This document shows, piece after piece, positions 36,090 through 48,330 of a stretch of 64,000 nt of DNA; position 1 is the first letter of the stretch; each line of letters begins with the position of its first letter. Position numbers and translations under genes: made by a program. The stretch comes from Dasypus novemcinctus (Eukaryota; Chordata; Mammalia; Cingulata; Dasypodidae), in contig NC_080689.1 in the NCBI RefSeq assembly GCF_030445035.2, forward strand, positions 19,125,278 through 19,189,277. The letters run 5' to 3'. The notes beneath the pieces were generated by a model that saw only the letters and a program-made list of their open reading frames with translations, was not told the DNA's origin and searched no databases.

Positions 36090-36531
36090 TGTCTTTGTAT
36101 ACCTGGGGCCTTGCCCCATAGTTTATGCTAACAATGTGATTTATGGGTGAATGCATGCTTTTGTTCACCTGGGGTCCTGGGACATTTGTCAGTTTGACCT
36201 CAGTAGCTAAGGTCAACTATGTTAGCACTCCATGCCTATGCAACTGAATCCCAAGAAAAACCCTGAATAGCAAGACTCAGGTGAGCTTCCCTGGTTGGCA
36301 ATACTTCATACTATTGCCACACAAGTACACTTGGTAGAGAATCAAGTGCTATCCATGTGACTCAACTGGAAGAGGACAATACAATTGGACACTCTTGCCT
36401 GGTTTCTGAACTCTGTCCTTTTAGCTCTGTATCCTTTTGCTGTAATAAACTGTATCCATGAATACAACAGTTTTTCTGAATTCTAAGTAATCAATGAATC
36501 ATCAAACCTGAGGGTGATATGGGGGGAACAC
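36090..36531 (+). repeat. Probable solo ERV LTR
   Basis: Starts TGTCTTTGTATACCTGGGGC and ends near GGGGGAACACA. Its 3' part has TGCTGTAATAAACTGTATCC and AAATCATCAAACCTGAGGGT-like order typical of mammalian ERV LTRs. It sits directly after the poly(A) of the L1 at 36089, in A-rich flanks, so the target duplication cannot be judged. Confidence 0.55.
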
Positions 36532-36539
36532 AAAATACA

Positions 36540-37010
36540 AGTGGAAAAACATATACCATGTAAATATTTATCATGAGAAAGCTGGACTGGCTATATAAGA
36601 CAATGAACACTTCCAAATAAGAAATACTACCAGATATAAAGAGGAATGTACAAAATGATAATGGGTTAAATCATCAAGAAGATATAATCCTAAATACACA
36701 TATGTAATAATAAAGACTCAAAATACATGTAACAACACATCAAAAAAACTAAAAAGAAAAATAGACAAATCCACAATTACAGTTGGAAATTTCAACACTG
36801 TTCCCCCAAGAATTGATAGTAAAATAAAAAATCAATAGGAATATAGATTTAAATACAAAAACCCAACTTAATCTAACTGATATTTATAAAGCATTCCACC
36901 CCACGAATACAGAAATCATATATTATTTTCAAATGAAAATGGAATACTCACCAAGACAGAGAACTATAAGTCTAATGTGAGTTGTCAGGACCCATCGGGG
37001 GGAAAAAAAA
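36540..37010 (+). repeat. L1 ORF2 endonuclease fragment
   Basis: A short piece with the readable motif TITVGNFNT, the Asn-variant of the conserved VGDFNT of L1 endonucleases. It lies in plus orientation with many stops. Confidence 0.6.
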
Positions 37011-37239
37011 GATGCAACATTTCCTAAGCTTATTTGACCATAAAACTTCTGCAAAACAGAGCTCCAGGAACTATTGTTTCTCAGAATACACTTTGGGAAA
37101 AGCTACCAAACTCATTTTCAACACCTTTTCATATCTGTCCTTTTAACTGTGACTAACAAAATAAGAGAATTAATAAAAAGTTCCCTTCTTGGTCACACAG
37201 CCAGGATTAGTCAATCCTAAGGAGTACATATAAAAGCCC

Positions 37240-37500
37240 TGAAGTTGGAATAAGCTTGACATATTTGGGAAACAGCAAGGAGGCCAGAATAGCTGGAAAT
37301 TCATGAGTGAAAGGGAGAGTGGTAGAAGATGAAATCAGAACATTAATCAGGGCCAGAGAATGTAAGACCTCGTAACCTTGGTAAAAAGTTTGAATGTGAT
37401 TCTAAGAATGATAGTTGGGTTTTAAGAAAAGGATAGTATGATCTGCTTTACATTTTTAAAAGCCCTCTCTGGTTGCTGTGTAGAGAACAAAATAAAAACT
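37240..37500 (-). repeat. L2 fragment, minus strand
   Basis: AGACCTCGTAACCTTGGTAA and CCTCTCTGGTTGCTGTGTAG are antisense L2 ORF C-terminal phrases. It lies about 200 bases from an L2 in the opposite orientation. Confidence 0.65.
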
Positions 37501-37689
37501 GAACAACCAGTGTAGGAAGCTCTGGCACTGGTATAAGAAATGGTTAATGCCAATGTAGCTTAGATCATACTTACAAGTTGTATTTTTCAAAGGAAAACAC
37601 CCAGGCAAATCTTTAGAAATTGTGTTGAGATGCATTTTCTTTATTTTGCTCACATGACATCTAATTCTCTTACTAATAAGATGCTTACT

Positions 37690-38870
37690 CAGTCTCCTTG
37701 AAGGATTCTCCCTTCATCTCCCCTACCTCTTCATGTTCTAAGGTTCAGTCATTGGACCTCTTTTCCCTAGCTACTTTCATTTTCAAGGTGATTTCATCCA
37801 GACACTTGACTTTAAATATCATCTATAGGATGACAATTCCCAAATTTACATATCCTATGTAGAACTTCCCCTAAACTCCAGACTCATAAACATCCACTTG
37901 ACTGCAAAATAGACAACTCAAATTTCAAACCAAAACTAAGCTGCTGGCCTCCCCTCTCAGAAGTTGTTCCTCTTACAGTCTAACCCTACCTCAGATAATA
38001 GCAACTCCATCACTTCAATTGCTCAAGGCTAAACCTTAAGAAATATCCTTGACTCCTCTTCCTTTCACACCCCACTTCAAATGTCAGCAAATCCTCTTAG
38101 CTCTATCTTCAAAATACATCCAGAACCAACATTTCTCACCACCTCCACTGCTATTACTCAGTCCAAGCCACCAACATCTCTCACTTGGATTACTGCTCTT
38201 CTCCTGACTAGTCTCCCTGGTTCTGCCCTTGCCACTACCCCCATGTTAGTCTAGTCTCAACATAGCAGCCAAGTGATTTTATTAAATCATGTCATCAACT
38301 GCCCAAAATTTTCAATGGCTATTCATTAAGAGTAAGAACCAAACTTCTTATAAAGGCCCTGAAGACCACTATTCCTTCAAGTCCCTGCTCCAGTCACTTC
38401 CTCCTTGACCTCATCTCATACTATTCTCCCCTAGTTCACTTTATTACACCCACAATGGCTTCTTTATTGTTCCTCAAATACTCCAGGGCTGCTCCAAGCT
38501 CAAGGCCTTTGAATTTGCTGTACTCTCTGCCTAAAATTATCTTTCCTCAGATAATATGCAAGACTTGTTCTTTCACCTACTTCAAGTCTTTAGTTAAATA
38601 TTATTTTTCCAATGAAGACTTCTTTTCCATCCTATTTAAAACTGCAATGCCCCCACTCTCAGTCTTTAAAATTCCATATGCGCCTGCTCTGCTTTATTTT
38701 TCTTCATAGCATTTACTTCTTTCTAACATACTATATATTTTACTTCTGTCTCTCATTTATTGTCTGGCTCCCCCAACCAGAATGTTAAACTCTAGGGAAT
38801 TTTTTGTCTCTTTCACACCCTACAATACACCTAATCCCTAGAACAGGACTCTTCACATCGCAGAACTCAA
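37690..38870 (+). repeat. L2 (CR1-clade) fragment, about 1.2 kb
   Basis: Translated in pieces it gives the conserved CR1/L2 C-terminal phrase around ISHLDYC (near 38177), followed by the HxxPLLK-like and FALAVPS-like regions at the DNA level (CAAGGCCTTTGAATTTGCTG, near 38500). The end matches the L2 3' region. Diverged and frameshifted. Confidence 0.7.
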
Positions 38871-39119
38871 GTTTGTTCCATATTAAATCACTGAATGTTA
38901 AAGAGAGCCCACAGCAGTGTCAGATTTTGTTAGGCCAACTTCAGATTCTGGACGCAGCCTAATTAAACCAATTCCTTTGTTGTTATATTAATAATATTCA
39001 ATATTCATAGTTGTTTTTAATTATACTTTTGTTATTTTGTAATCTAAGGTACTTACCTGACAAATATAAGGATGTTTACTTATTCCAAACAGTTAATTCC
39101 TTAGTTATTCTGGCATTAC

Positions 39120-39265
39120 TTTACAATAGAAAGAACAGCAGGTTTGAGTCAGAAGTCCTAGATTCATATCCTAGTGCCACCATTTACTAGTTGTATGACT
39201 CAGGCAATTTAGCCTCATCCAAGTCTTAGTTTCTCATCTACAAAATGGCAAGGTATGGGTGGCAT
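39120..39265 (+). repeat. MIR SINE
   Basis: Typical MIR order: GTCAGAAGTCCTAGATTCAT, CCACCATTTACTAGTTGTAT, ACTCAGGCAATTTAGCCTC, and CTCATCTACAAAATGGCA. Confidence 0.8.
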
Positions 39266-39484
39266 ACAGCCTTGTCTGCTTTACCTATCCTACATTTAAT
39301 CTTAGGACTTTTGTAAAAATCCAACATAAATGTATGAGAAAATGGTTTATAAACCATAAAGGATATACAAGTATAAGTTAAATGTCCATTCGGTAGTTTG
39401 GAAAACACTTGAAGTTAGAGAAAAAATCCAGTGTTTGGGGCAGCATATCTCGCCCTACCTCTCTGTTCCTAACACTAACCACTG

Positions 39485-39655
39485 GTGTTGGAGTCAGGCT
39501 GGCTCTTCCACTTAATTGCTGTACCTTATATAAGTTACTCAACCTCACTGAATCATGATTTCCTCATCCATAAATGAAGATAATACCAACCTTGTAGCGT
39601 CCTTTTGAGGATTAGAGATAATATATGTGCAATATACATATAGAATACACTTAAC
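39485..39655 (+). repeat. MIR SINE
   Basis: GTTGGAGTCAGGCTGGCTCT, TAAGTTACTCAACCTCACTG, CCTCATCCATAAATGAAGA, and GAGGATTAGAGATAATATAT are all in MIR order. Confidence 0.8.
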
Positions 39656-40577
39656 ATTTTTGGTTTTTGTAATTTTTATTACCTTCCCTGTGGTGGTAGA
39701 GAAGGAGATAATTTTTACATGGAAACTTCACTGAGAGAAGATCAAGGAAAGGGAGAAAAATATTAGAGGTAATCAAGCAATAATAACCTCAACAGTTTGT
39801 CTATTAAATTTGTTCTTTCCTTCTTGCCTTTTCCAAGGTAAAATTAATAGGACGAGATGCAAAGAAAAACCAGCAGATAGAAAACCATACTTACTAGCCT
39901 CAATGAGTTCATTTTAAAATTATTATTATAAAGCCTTTTCTCTTCAAAAAAATACTTTTATTAGTCAGTTTTTTCAACTTCTCACAAGCTAAAATACTTT
40001 ATTTCAACACTCCAGAACTCAAGCTATATCCACAAAAAATAACAGCTGTGGTTTTCAGAGCCCTAATGTAATTTTATGAATTATGCTTAGAAATATAGAA
40101 TGAATGAAAACAACTAAAAAGTAACACTGCAATTAAGATATATATATTATAAAAACAATTTAACAATGCTCTGAAACCACTAGACTTTGGTATATCATGT
40201 TTCTTCATTCCTTTGACACCACAGATTATAAAACACAACATCAATATGACAACCATTTTTCAGGGAAAAAACAAACCTCCCACATCAAATATACAGATGT
40301 TAAACATTCCAATTTTAGAAAACACTAAGATGCACTGTATCCTTTTGGGATGCAAAAAGCATTCCATTTCTTGATCTGTGTGCTGGTATATATAGTTATG
40401 TTAAATCTGTGACTATTCATCAGGGGTACACTTAAGTGTATACTTTTTCTATATGCATGTTTACTTCAACAACAAAAATTAATGTAATGTACTGCTATTA
40501 CACACATAAATAGAAGTCAACCAAATCAATTACAGAGCTAAGTATGAAAGGTTGGATGATAAAGTGTTTTGAAGAAA
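39655..40577. other. Intron sequence, one L1 tail-like piece
   Basis: Mostly unassigned AT-rich sequence. 40360-40470 resembles an old L1 3' end (TTCTTGATCTGTGTGCTGGT). No exon was seen. Confidence 0.35.
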
Positions 40578-40604
40578 ACATAGGAGGGAAGCAGAAGACA
40601 TAGG

Positions 40605-41025
40605 AGGGAAGCAGATGCTCAACAGATAGAGCATCCGCCTACCACATGGGAGGTCCATGGTTAAAACCCCGGACCTCCTTGACCCGTGTGGAGCTGGCCC
40701 ATGCGCAGTGCTGATGTACGTAAGGAGTGCCGTGCCACGCAGGGGTGTCCCCTGCGTAGGGGAGCGCCAAGCACAAGGAGTGCGCCCCACAAGGAGAGCC
40801 ACCCAGCGCGAAAGAAAGCACAGCCTGACTAAGAATGCCACCGCCCACATGGAGAAATGACACAAGATGACACAGCAAAAAGAAACACAGATTCCGGTGT
40901 CGCTGACAACAACAGAAGCAGACAAAGAAGCAGCAGCAAATAGACACAAAGAACAGACAACCGGGGTGGGGGAGAAGAGGAGAGAAATAAATAAATAAAT
41001 AAATAAATCTTCAAAAAAAAAAAAA
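40605..41025 (+). repeat. Full-length DAS SINE with duplicated 5' edge
   Basis: Head, body and AATAAATAAATAAATAAATC tail are normal. The first 20 bases of the boundary region (ACATAGGAGGGAAGCAGAAG) are repeated in tandem at 40578-40617. B box is degraded (GGTTAAAACCCC). Confidence 0.85.
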
Positions 41026-41029
41026 AAAC

Positions 41030-43520
41030 TACATATCCTTCCAGAAAACTAAAAAGACTGGCCTTACCAACTATTTGTAAGGATGTGGAGCACCTGGAAC
41101 TCCCATACACCGTTAATGGGAATGTAAATTTGTAAAACCACTTTGGAAAACTATACCAGAACCTACTAAATATTTTTTTCTTTAGGAGGTACTGGACACT
41201 GAACCTCATACATAGGAAGTTGGCACTCAACCACTGAACTACAACCAGTCACCATAAACATACACATAAACCATGACCTAATAATGCTACTGTAACAGAA
41301 ATGCACATATATATTCACACACACACAAAGTAAGAAGCAAAACTATAAAGAACCAAAACATCCATCAACGGGAGAAAAGATAAATAAACCCTGGTATATT
41401 CCCACAACAGAATACAATACAGCAATGAAAATAAACTAAAACAAACAACATGGATTTAATCTCACAAAAGTAATGTTGAGGGAGAGAAGCTAGACTCAGA
41501 GGATACATATTATATGTTTTCACATACATTAAGTGCAAAAACAGTCAAAACTTTTCTATGGTGTTAGAATACAAGGATCGCAAGGGGAACTAGGAATTCC
41601 AGTAGTAATACGTCTCTGGATCAGAATTTCTATTCTTTTCCTACTATAAAGATTCTTCACTCATTCTAAGTTCAAAGACTTCACTGATAGCAGTACTATA
41701 TGACCCCCACTGTTCTTCCAGATATATATCTGCATCAGTATCTCTCTCTGTATGTTAACAATAACTGCCACTTGCTAATACCTAACTACAAGTCAAGTAT
41801 TTTTAACATTCATTTATTCAAATACTTATGGAGTATCTACTACCTACAAAACCTGGCTTAACTACTGAGGGTACAAAATATGAAAAGAACAAAGCTACAG
41901 TAATCAAAATAGTGTGGTAATGCCATAAGGATATTTAGATCAATGGAATAGAACTGAGAGTCCAGAAATAAAACCATACATCTAAATCCACTCAATTTTT
42001 AGAAAGGGTGCCAATACCATTTACTGGTGAAAGAATCATCTCTTCAACAAATGGTGCTGAGACAGCTGGATATCCACACGCAAAAGAATGAAGCTGGACC
42101 CTTACCCCCCACCATATACAAAAATTAACTAAAAATGGATCAAAGACCTAAATATAAGCACTAAAACCATAACTCTTAGCAGAAAACATAGGGGGCTCTA
42201 TTTTCATGAAGTTGGGTATGGCAATGGATTCTTAGATATGGCACTAAAAGCACAAGCAATGAAAGTAAAAATAGATAAATCAGAATCACAAAAATTAAAA
42301 ACGTGTGTACATCAATGGATATTATCAAGAAAGGGAAAAGACAACCTGCAGAATGGGAGAAAATATTTGTAAATCATGTATCTGGTAAGTGCATAGCATC
42401 CAGAATATAAAAAGAACTCTTATAACTCAACACAAAAACAATAACAACCCAATTTTTAAGTGGACAAAGTATCTGAATAGACAATTCTCCAAAGAAATAC
42501 AATTGGCCAATAAGTACATGAAAAGATGCTCAATATCATTAGTCATTAGGGAAATACAAATCAAAATAACAATATAAGACATCACTTCATATCCATTAGA
42601 AAGGCTATCATTAAAAGAACAAAAAATACTAAGTGTTGGCCAGAATGTGAAAATTTGGAACCCCCATACACTGTTGGTAGGAATGTAAAATGGTGCATCT
42701 GCCATGAAAAACACTTCAGCAGTTTCTCAAAAAGTTAAACATAGAATTTCCATATGACCTGGTAATTCCACTCTTCAGTATATACCCCAAAGAATTAAAA
42801 GCAAGGACCAAAACATATTTGTATACAAATATTCATAGCAGCTTTATTCCAAGGAATAGCCAAAAGGTGGAAACATCTAAAGGGTCCACCAACACATAAC
42901 TGGATAAGGAAACTGTGGTAAATACATAAAATGGAATATTATTCAGCAATAAAAAGGAATGGGAAGCAGCTGTGGCTCAATCGATTGGGCTCCCATCTGC
43001 CTGCCTTGTGAAGGCAGGCTGGCCCATGCCCACCAAGAGCTGGCGCAGCAAGATGACGCAGCAAAAGGGAGACAAGCAGACACAGAAGAATGCACAGCAA
43101 ATGGACACAGAGAACAGACAGCAAGCAAGCTGCAAGGGGGAGATAAATGAAAAAAAAAAAAAGGAATAGAGCTCTAATACATGCTACAACATGCATGAAC
43201 CCTCAAAACACTATGTTAAGTAAAATAAGCTAGGCAGAAAAAGACAAATTTTGTAAGATTCCACTCATATGAAATAACAAAAATAAAAGAATTCATAAAG
43301 ACAGAAAGTAGATTAAAGGCTACCACGGGCTAGGAGAAAGGAAAATGATTGCTAAGGTAGAGTTTCTATTTCAGATGATGAAAAAGTTTTGGTAATGGAT
43401 GGTGCTGAAGGTAGTAAAACACTATTACTGCATTTAATGCCACTGAATTGTATATTTGAAAGTGGTTAAAATGGAAAATTTTATTATACTATATATATGT
43501 TACCACAACACAAAAAAAAA
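41030..43520 (+). repeat. L1 C-terminal/3' segments
   Basis: Several plus-strand L1 pieces: an early 3' fragment (41030-41560), then ORF2 C-terminal region (41880-42960) and 3'UTR to an A-run at about 43510. They are interrupted by a minus-strand B-type SINE head (41182-41255), an L2-like bit near 41800-41890 and a SINE at 42961-43157. Confidence 0.75.
42961..43157 (+). repeat. Short DAS SINE variant
   Basis: Head GGGAAGCAGCTGTGGCTCAA with a deletion of the B-box region. The body contains AGACAAGCAGACACAGAAGA. Target duplication AAAAAGGAAT at 42951-42960 and 43158-43167. Same subfamily as 9587-9840. Confidence 0.88.
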
Positions 43521-43529
43521 AAAAACAAA

Positions 43530-44065
43530 GAAAAAGAGCACTGATCAAACTACAATGTGAATGGATATTGAAAACATGCTAAGTGAAAGAAGCTAGATAG
43601 AAAAAACCACATGTTACATGATTCTATTTAAATAAACTATTTAGAATAGGTAAATCTATAGATACAGAAAACTGATTGGTGGTTGCCAGGGTCTAGAGAA
43701 GGAGGGAATGGGGTACAACTGCTTAATAGGTATGAGGCTTCCTTCCAGTGCGATAAAAGTGTCTTAGAACTAGATAGAAGTGGTGTTAGGAAGCAGATGT
43801 AGCTCAAGTGGTTGAGTGCCTGCTTTCCATGTACGAGGTCCCAGATTCGATCCCCAGAACCTCCTAAAAACAGAAAAACAAATGATAAAACCAACACTTG
43901 GGGAGTAGATGTAGGTTAGTGATTGAGTGCCTGATTCCCATGTACAAGGTCCTGGATTCAATCTCCAGTACCTCCTAAAAGAAAAAAGTGGTGGTTGCAC
44001 AATATTATGAATGTACTAAATTCTTCATTTTGAAATGGTTAATGTACAACAAAAAAATTTTTTCA
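43530..44065 (+). repeat. L1 3' fragment with a dimeric SINE
   Basis: A second L1 3' end directly after the first, ending at an A-rich tail near 44060. Split at 43792-43990 by the dimeric SINE. Confidence 0.7.
43792..43990 (+). repeat. Dimeric tRNA-Ala SINE, complete
   Basis: A-type head (GGAAGCAGATGTAGCTCAAG, B box AGATTCGATCCCC) and B-type head (GGGGAGTAGATGTAGGTTAG, TCCTGGATTCAATCTCCAGT ending ACCTCC) are joined by a linker ending CCAACACTTGG. Flanked by AAGTGGTG on both sides. The B-head end closely follows a tRNA-Ala T arm and acceptor. Confidence 0.85.
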
Positions 44066-44079
44066 AAAAACATGAAAAG

Positions 44080-46990
44080 AGGCCCTACCCCCACCAAGAT
44101 GGCAGAGTAAGATGCTTCAGGGCTCCATACCCCCAAAGAAGCTTTGAACACCCAGCAAGAACAGGCAGAAAAGTCCTTTTCAAAGTTCCAGAAAACAGAT
44201 AAAGGACTGCAGTAACAGGGCAAGTGCTGAATCAAGAAAAAGACTAAAAAATGGTAGTATCTTCTCATGCCCCAACTCCCCACCAGCTCAGCACTGGCCG
44301 ACATTTCCAGTGTGGATCCCTGGTTGCAATTTCAGAGAAACCCATGTGCATATAACGGGAGCATGTATGTTTGGCCCAATCTGTCTCTTGGTGGCCTGAG
44401 GTACTCATCTTCCCAGAACCTGCCCTGCATGTAGACAGCACCTCACCAAGCACTCCTACAGAAAGCAGTCAAGTTGTGCTCCTGGGACAAGGGATTGCTG
44501 GCTGTAGGATATATAGCACAGTGGTCAGGACCATGAAGAAACTATTTCCTAGGGAAGAGGGGATATTTGTATCTATGTAAATCAGGGAACTCCTAAGGCC
44601 ACCCACAAATACCCAAGATGACAAGGTATGAACAGAAAGTATCAGGGAAGCTGCAACACTTTGGTCTGGAGCTAGTCTCCAAACTCATATGGATAAGGGC
44701 TCAAGGACAGCAACTGAACAGGTCAATCTGTAAAGACTGGGACAGATGCTTTCTTTTTCCCCTTCCAACTTTTGTTATTGTTGTTAGCTCCTGGCATTCA
44801 AGAAAATTTCTGTCATAACTGAATACAAGCTTAAGGAACAGATGCTTCAAGTCTAAATTCCATCAATAACACATAAAAATATCAAAATATCCAGGTTTCG
44901 ATAAGAGATTACAAAACATACACAGAAACAGTAGGTGATGGCCCAAGCAAAGGAGAAGATTAAAGCCATAAAACCATCAATGAGAACCAGACCTGGAACC
45001 TACCAGAAAAGGACTGTCAACAATTGACTCTACATCAGCTCAAAGAGCTAAAGGAAGACATGGAAAAAGAACTAAAGGAAATCAGGAAAACAAAAGATGA
45101 ACACAAAGAGAATATCAATAGAGAGATGGACATTATGAAAAGGAACCAAACAGAGTTAAAGGTCAGGGCAATAGAAATTTGAAATTTCCTAGAGGAGTTC
45201 AACTGCAAATTGAAACTGTAAGAACAATCAGAGAACCTGAAGCTAAGACAGTTGAAGCCATCTAGTCTGAGGAGCAGAAAGAGGAACGCATGAAGAAAAT
45301 TGAACAGAGCCTGAGGAACCTGTAGGACACCAGCAAGCATACCTATACACACATTATGGGAGTCAAAGGAGAAGAAATTGCGAAAGGGGCAGAGAGAATA
45401 TTCAAAAAAATAACGGCTGAAAACCTCCCAAATTTAACAATAGACATGGGACAGTTTGAAGCCTTTGTGAATCCCAGAAAAGATCATATTCTAGGACCTG
45501 TAAGTGTAGGACCCTTTGATTGGAGTACTTCAGTAAGGTGTGACCCAGGGTGGATCTTGGCCCTCTTGCTGGGGACTTTTATAAAAGAGAGAAATATGCA
45601 GAGAGACACTGAGAAAAAGAGCCATTTTACCTTGCCATGTGAGAGAGGCCTCCAGGATCGCCTGCAGCCACAGAACGAAAGAGAAACCCCAAGAGGCTCA
45701 AAGAGAGGAGCCACCAGGAGGAGAGGGGAAGTCGGCCATGTGCCTGATCATCCACAACTGAGCTTGGGGAGAAAATCAGCCACAGTCCCAGCAGTCAGAG
45801 GCTGAGGTGATGAGACCCAATAAGTAGCAGATGTCTCCATGTGCCTTGCCACAAGGAAGTAGCCCACAGCATCTCTGCTGATGCCTTGATTGGATGTTTT
45901 ATGGCCTCAAAACTGTAAGCTCTTACTCTAATAAATCCCTATTGTAAAAACCTACCCATTTCTGGTATTTTGCATCCGCAGCCTTCAGCAAGCTAAAACA
46001 TGAATGAATATACACATCCAAGATGTTCAATGAACTCCAGACAGGTTAAACCCAAACAGACCCACACCTCACCGATAAAATCAAACCGATAAATGTTAAA
46101 GATAGAATTTTGAAATCCACAGGAGAAAAATGAGGTGTCATATATATGGGAGCCTCAATAAGTTTAAGTGCCAATGTCTCATCAGTACATCAATAACATG
46201 GAGGCAGTGGGAAGACATTTTTAAAGTGCTGGAAGCAAAAAACTGCCAACCAAGAAGTCTATATCCAGCAACACTCTTTCAAATATAAGGGAGGGTCTAA
46301 GACACTCCCAGAAAAATAAGAGCTGAGGGACTCTGTCACAACTAGACCAGCCCTACAAGAAATACCAAAGGGATTTCTGTAGTTGGAAAGGAATAGATAA
46401 TAAATTGAGGTCACATGAAGAAATAAAGCTCTCCAGTAAAGATAATGACATTGGTAAAAATAAATACCAATACTATTGTAATTTTGATTTGTAACTCCAC
46501 TTTTTACTTTAAAAGAATCTATAAGGCAAATACAGAAAATACATTGATAAAGCAATGGTTTATCATTAATGGCAAATCAATGGTTTATATTAATGATAAA
46601 TAAATGGTACGCATAAATATGCATTTTGTGACAGCAATTACTTAAAAATAGGGAGATGGAGTAGAAGGAGAAGGAAAGGGGAGAGGAGTGGAGGGGTAAG
46701 CCAATACCAAAGGTGGCAAAAGGTAAAAATTGGTGAACCTGGGTATCTGGGGTGGGTTGGGGGTATTTTATAAATTACGAGCCCAAAACAATTACATTAC
46801 ATATGCATATGCCTTTTAGATCCAGAAGGAAGTAAAAAATAATACAAATCAAAATTACAATAGTATTGGTATTTATATTTACCCATGTCATTATCTTTAC
46901 TGGATATCTTTCTTTCTGTATAGGGTTTATATTACTTTTGCAACCGCCCTGTTTAAGTTTGAAATTATTTCAAAACAAAAAGTTTAAAAA
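44080..46990 (+). repeat. L1 5' end and ORF1 region
   Basis: Starts with a 5'UTR carrying CAAGATGGC (44095-44103), then 5'UTR, coiled-coil-like ORF1 sequence (44990-45440, heptad-rich, ELKEIRKTKDEHKE-type) and post-ORF1 sequence (46010-46990). It is interrupted at about 45440-46000 by an LTR-like element. No ORF2 follows. All remnants. Confidence 0.7.
45440..46000 (+). repeat. LTR-like element A, diverged copy
   Basis: Begins near GGGACAGTTTGAAGCCTTTG and ends AGCAAGCTAAAACA, with CTCTAATAAATCCCTATTGT about 75 bases before the end. Same 3' order as the other three copies (AATAAA, then CCATTTCTGGTATTTTGCAT). It splits an L1 ORF1 region. Confidence 0.55.
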
Positions 46991-47119
46991 AAGCAAACAT
47001 AAAAGTATCTGGAGAAGAAATCAATTAAGATATAGCCCCTGACTTCAAGGAGTTCATAAACTTATAGAACATACATGCAAATAACAAGGTAAATGTATAG
47101 AGATATGAACAAGATATTT

Positions 47120-47615
47120 TGAGAGCACAAAGGAACATCAAACAGCCTGTGGGAACAAGGTATCAGGGTAGACTTCTTGGAAGCGGGAACAATTGAGTCT
47201 TAAAAAAGATGAGTAGGAGTTATCCCGGCAAAGAACATTCCACCAAAGGGAACAGCTTGGACAAAAACACAGTGATAAGAAACAGCATAATGTATTTAAA
47301 GAAACAAGGAACAGCTGTTAGATATGGCTTGAGGATGGCAAGAAGAACGATCCTGGGTGGGGTGGGGGAAAGTGGCACTAAGGAGATAGGAAGAGTCCAA
47401 GACTAGAAGGGACTTAGACCTTATCCAACAGGCAAGACAGGTCAGGGAGGTTTTAAGCAAAGGAATGGTGTGGTTTGATAAGAATATTCAGAAAGCAGTG
47501 TAGAGGATGGACTTGAGAGGGGTAAGAGTGGGAGCAAATAGGCCTGTCAGGAGACAGTTTAACTGTCCTGACAAAAGATGAAAAGGACCTGAAATAAGGA
47601 AATGAAAATTGTAAC
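47120..47615 (-). repeat. L2 fragment, minus strand
   Basis: GGTAGACTTCTTGGAAGCGG, AGTAGGAGTTATCCCGGCAA, and AAGCAAAGGAATGGTGTGGT read as antisense L2 C-terminal and 3' region. Confidence 0.6.
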
Positions 47616-47619
47616 AAAT

Positions 47620-47855
47620 ATGAAGAACACAGACTAGGGATACATTATGCCCCTAGTCTAGAAATAACACTTTGAGAACCACTAAGTTACACTATTGGTC
47701 TGTAAACTTTTTCTGTAAAGGGTCTAACAGCAGGCTTTGAGGGTCACATATGGTCTCTGTTGCATTTCTTTTTTTAATTTTTCACTTTAAAGTAAAAGGT
47801 TGTAGGCTGGATTTGACCTGTGGGCCAGAGTTAGTTTGCTGACTCCCGTTGTACA
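47620..47855. repeat. Two small hAT-type DNA transposon remnants
   Basis: 47620-47690 ends TTTGAGAACCACTAAG, a MER5-like terminal repeat. 47690-47855 begins TTGGTCTGTAAACTTTTTCT and ends GTTTGCTGACTCCC, matching a common non-autonomous hAT family with inverted ends. Exact family names not assigned. Confidence 0.5.
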
Positions 47856-47914
47856 CCCATAAAGAAGTAAGGATTAGCCTTCCTATGAGATTAATTTTCT
47901 TAAAATGCTACTTG

Positions 47915-48330
47915 CATCATATTAGCCCCCTGCTCAGAAAATTCTCCAGTGGTTTTCATTGCCCACTGCATAAGTCAAATTCCTTAGCCCAGCATTCATA
48001 GGCACCTATAATCTAGCTTTCACCTACCTTCCAGACTCATGGATTACATCCCTATATGAAGCCTCCATTCTTTTTCAATCGACCTACTTTAGACTTAACT
48101 GCTTCTACATCTTTATGGTGTTCCTCACTGTTCTTTCCTCCTGCTCTAAATCTACCCAAATACCCTTCCTTCAAAGCACATTTTAAATCCTACCTAGAAA
48201 TGATTCTACCCTCCTCAGAACTCTTAAAAGCACTTATCTCAAATTACCTGATATTTGCTGCCTTGAAAAACTACTTACTTCAAATAAACTGTAAATTCCT
48301 TGATGACAGGAAATAATTTATACTACTCTC
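47915..48330 (+). repeat. L2-like fragment
   Basis: GCCCCCTGCTCAGAAAATTC, TCCAGTGGTTTTCATTGCCC and TTCAAAGCACATTTTAAATC follow L2 3' phrasing, with CTGTAAATTCCTTGATGACA near the end. Confidence 0.5.

Noticed and set aside
45356-45805. Plus-strand 149-codon frame with a good ATG
   Set aside because: Its first third is an L1 ORF1-region remnant, then it runs into the LTR-like insert at 45440. A chance fusion.
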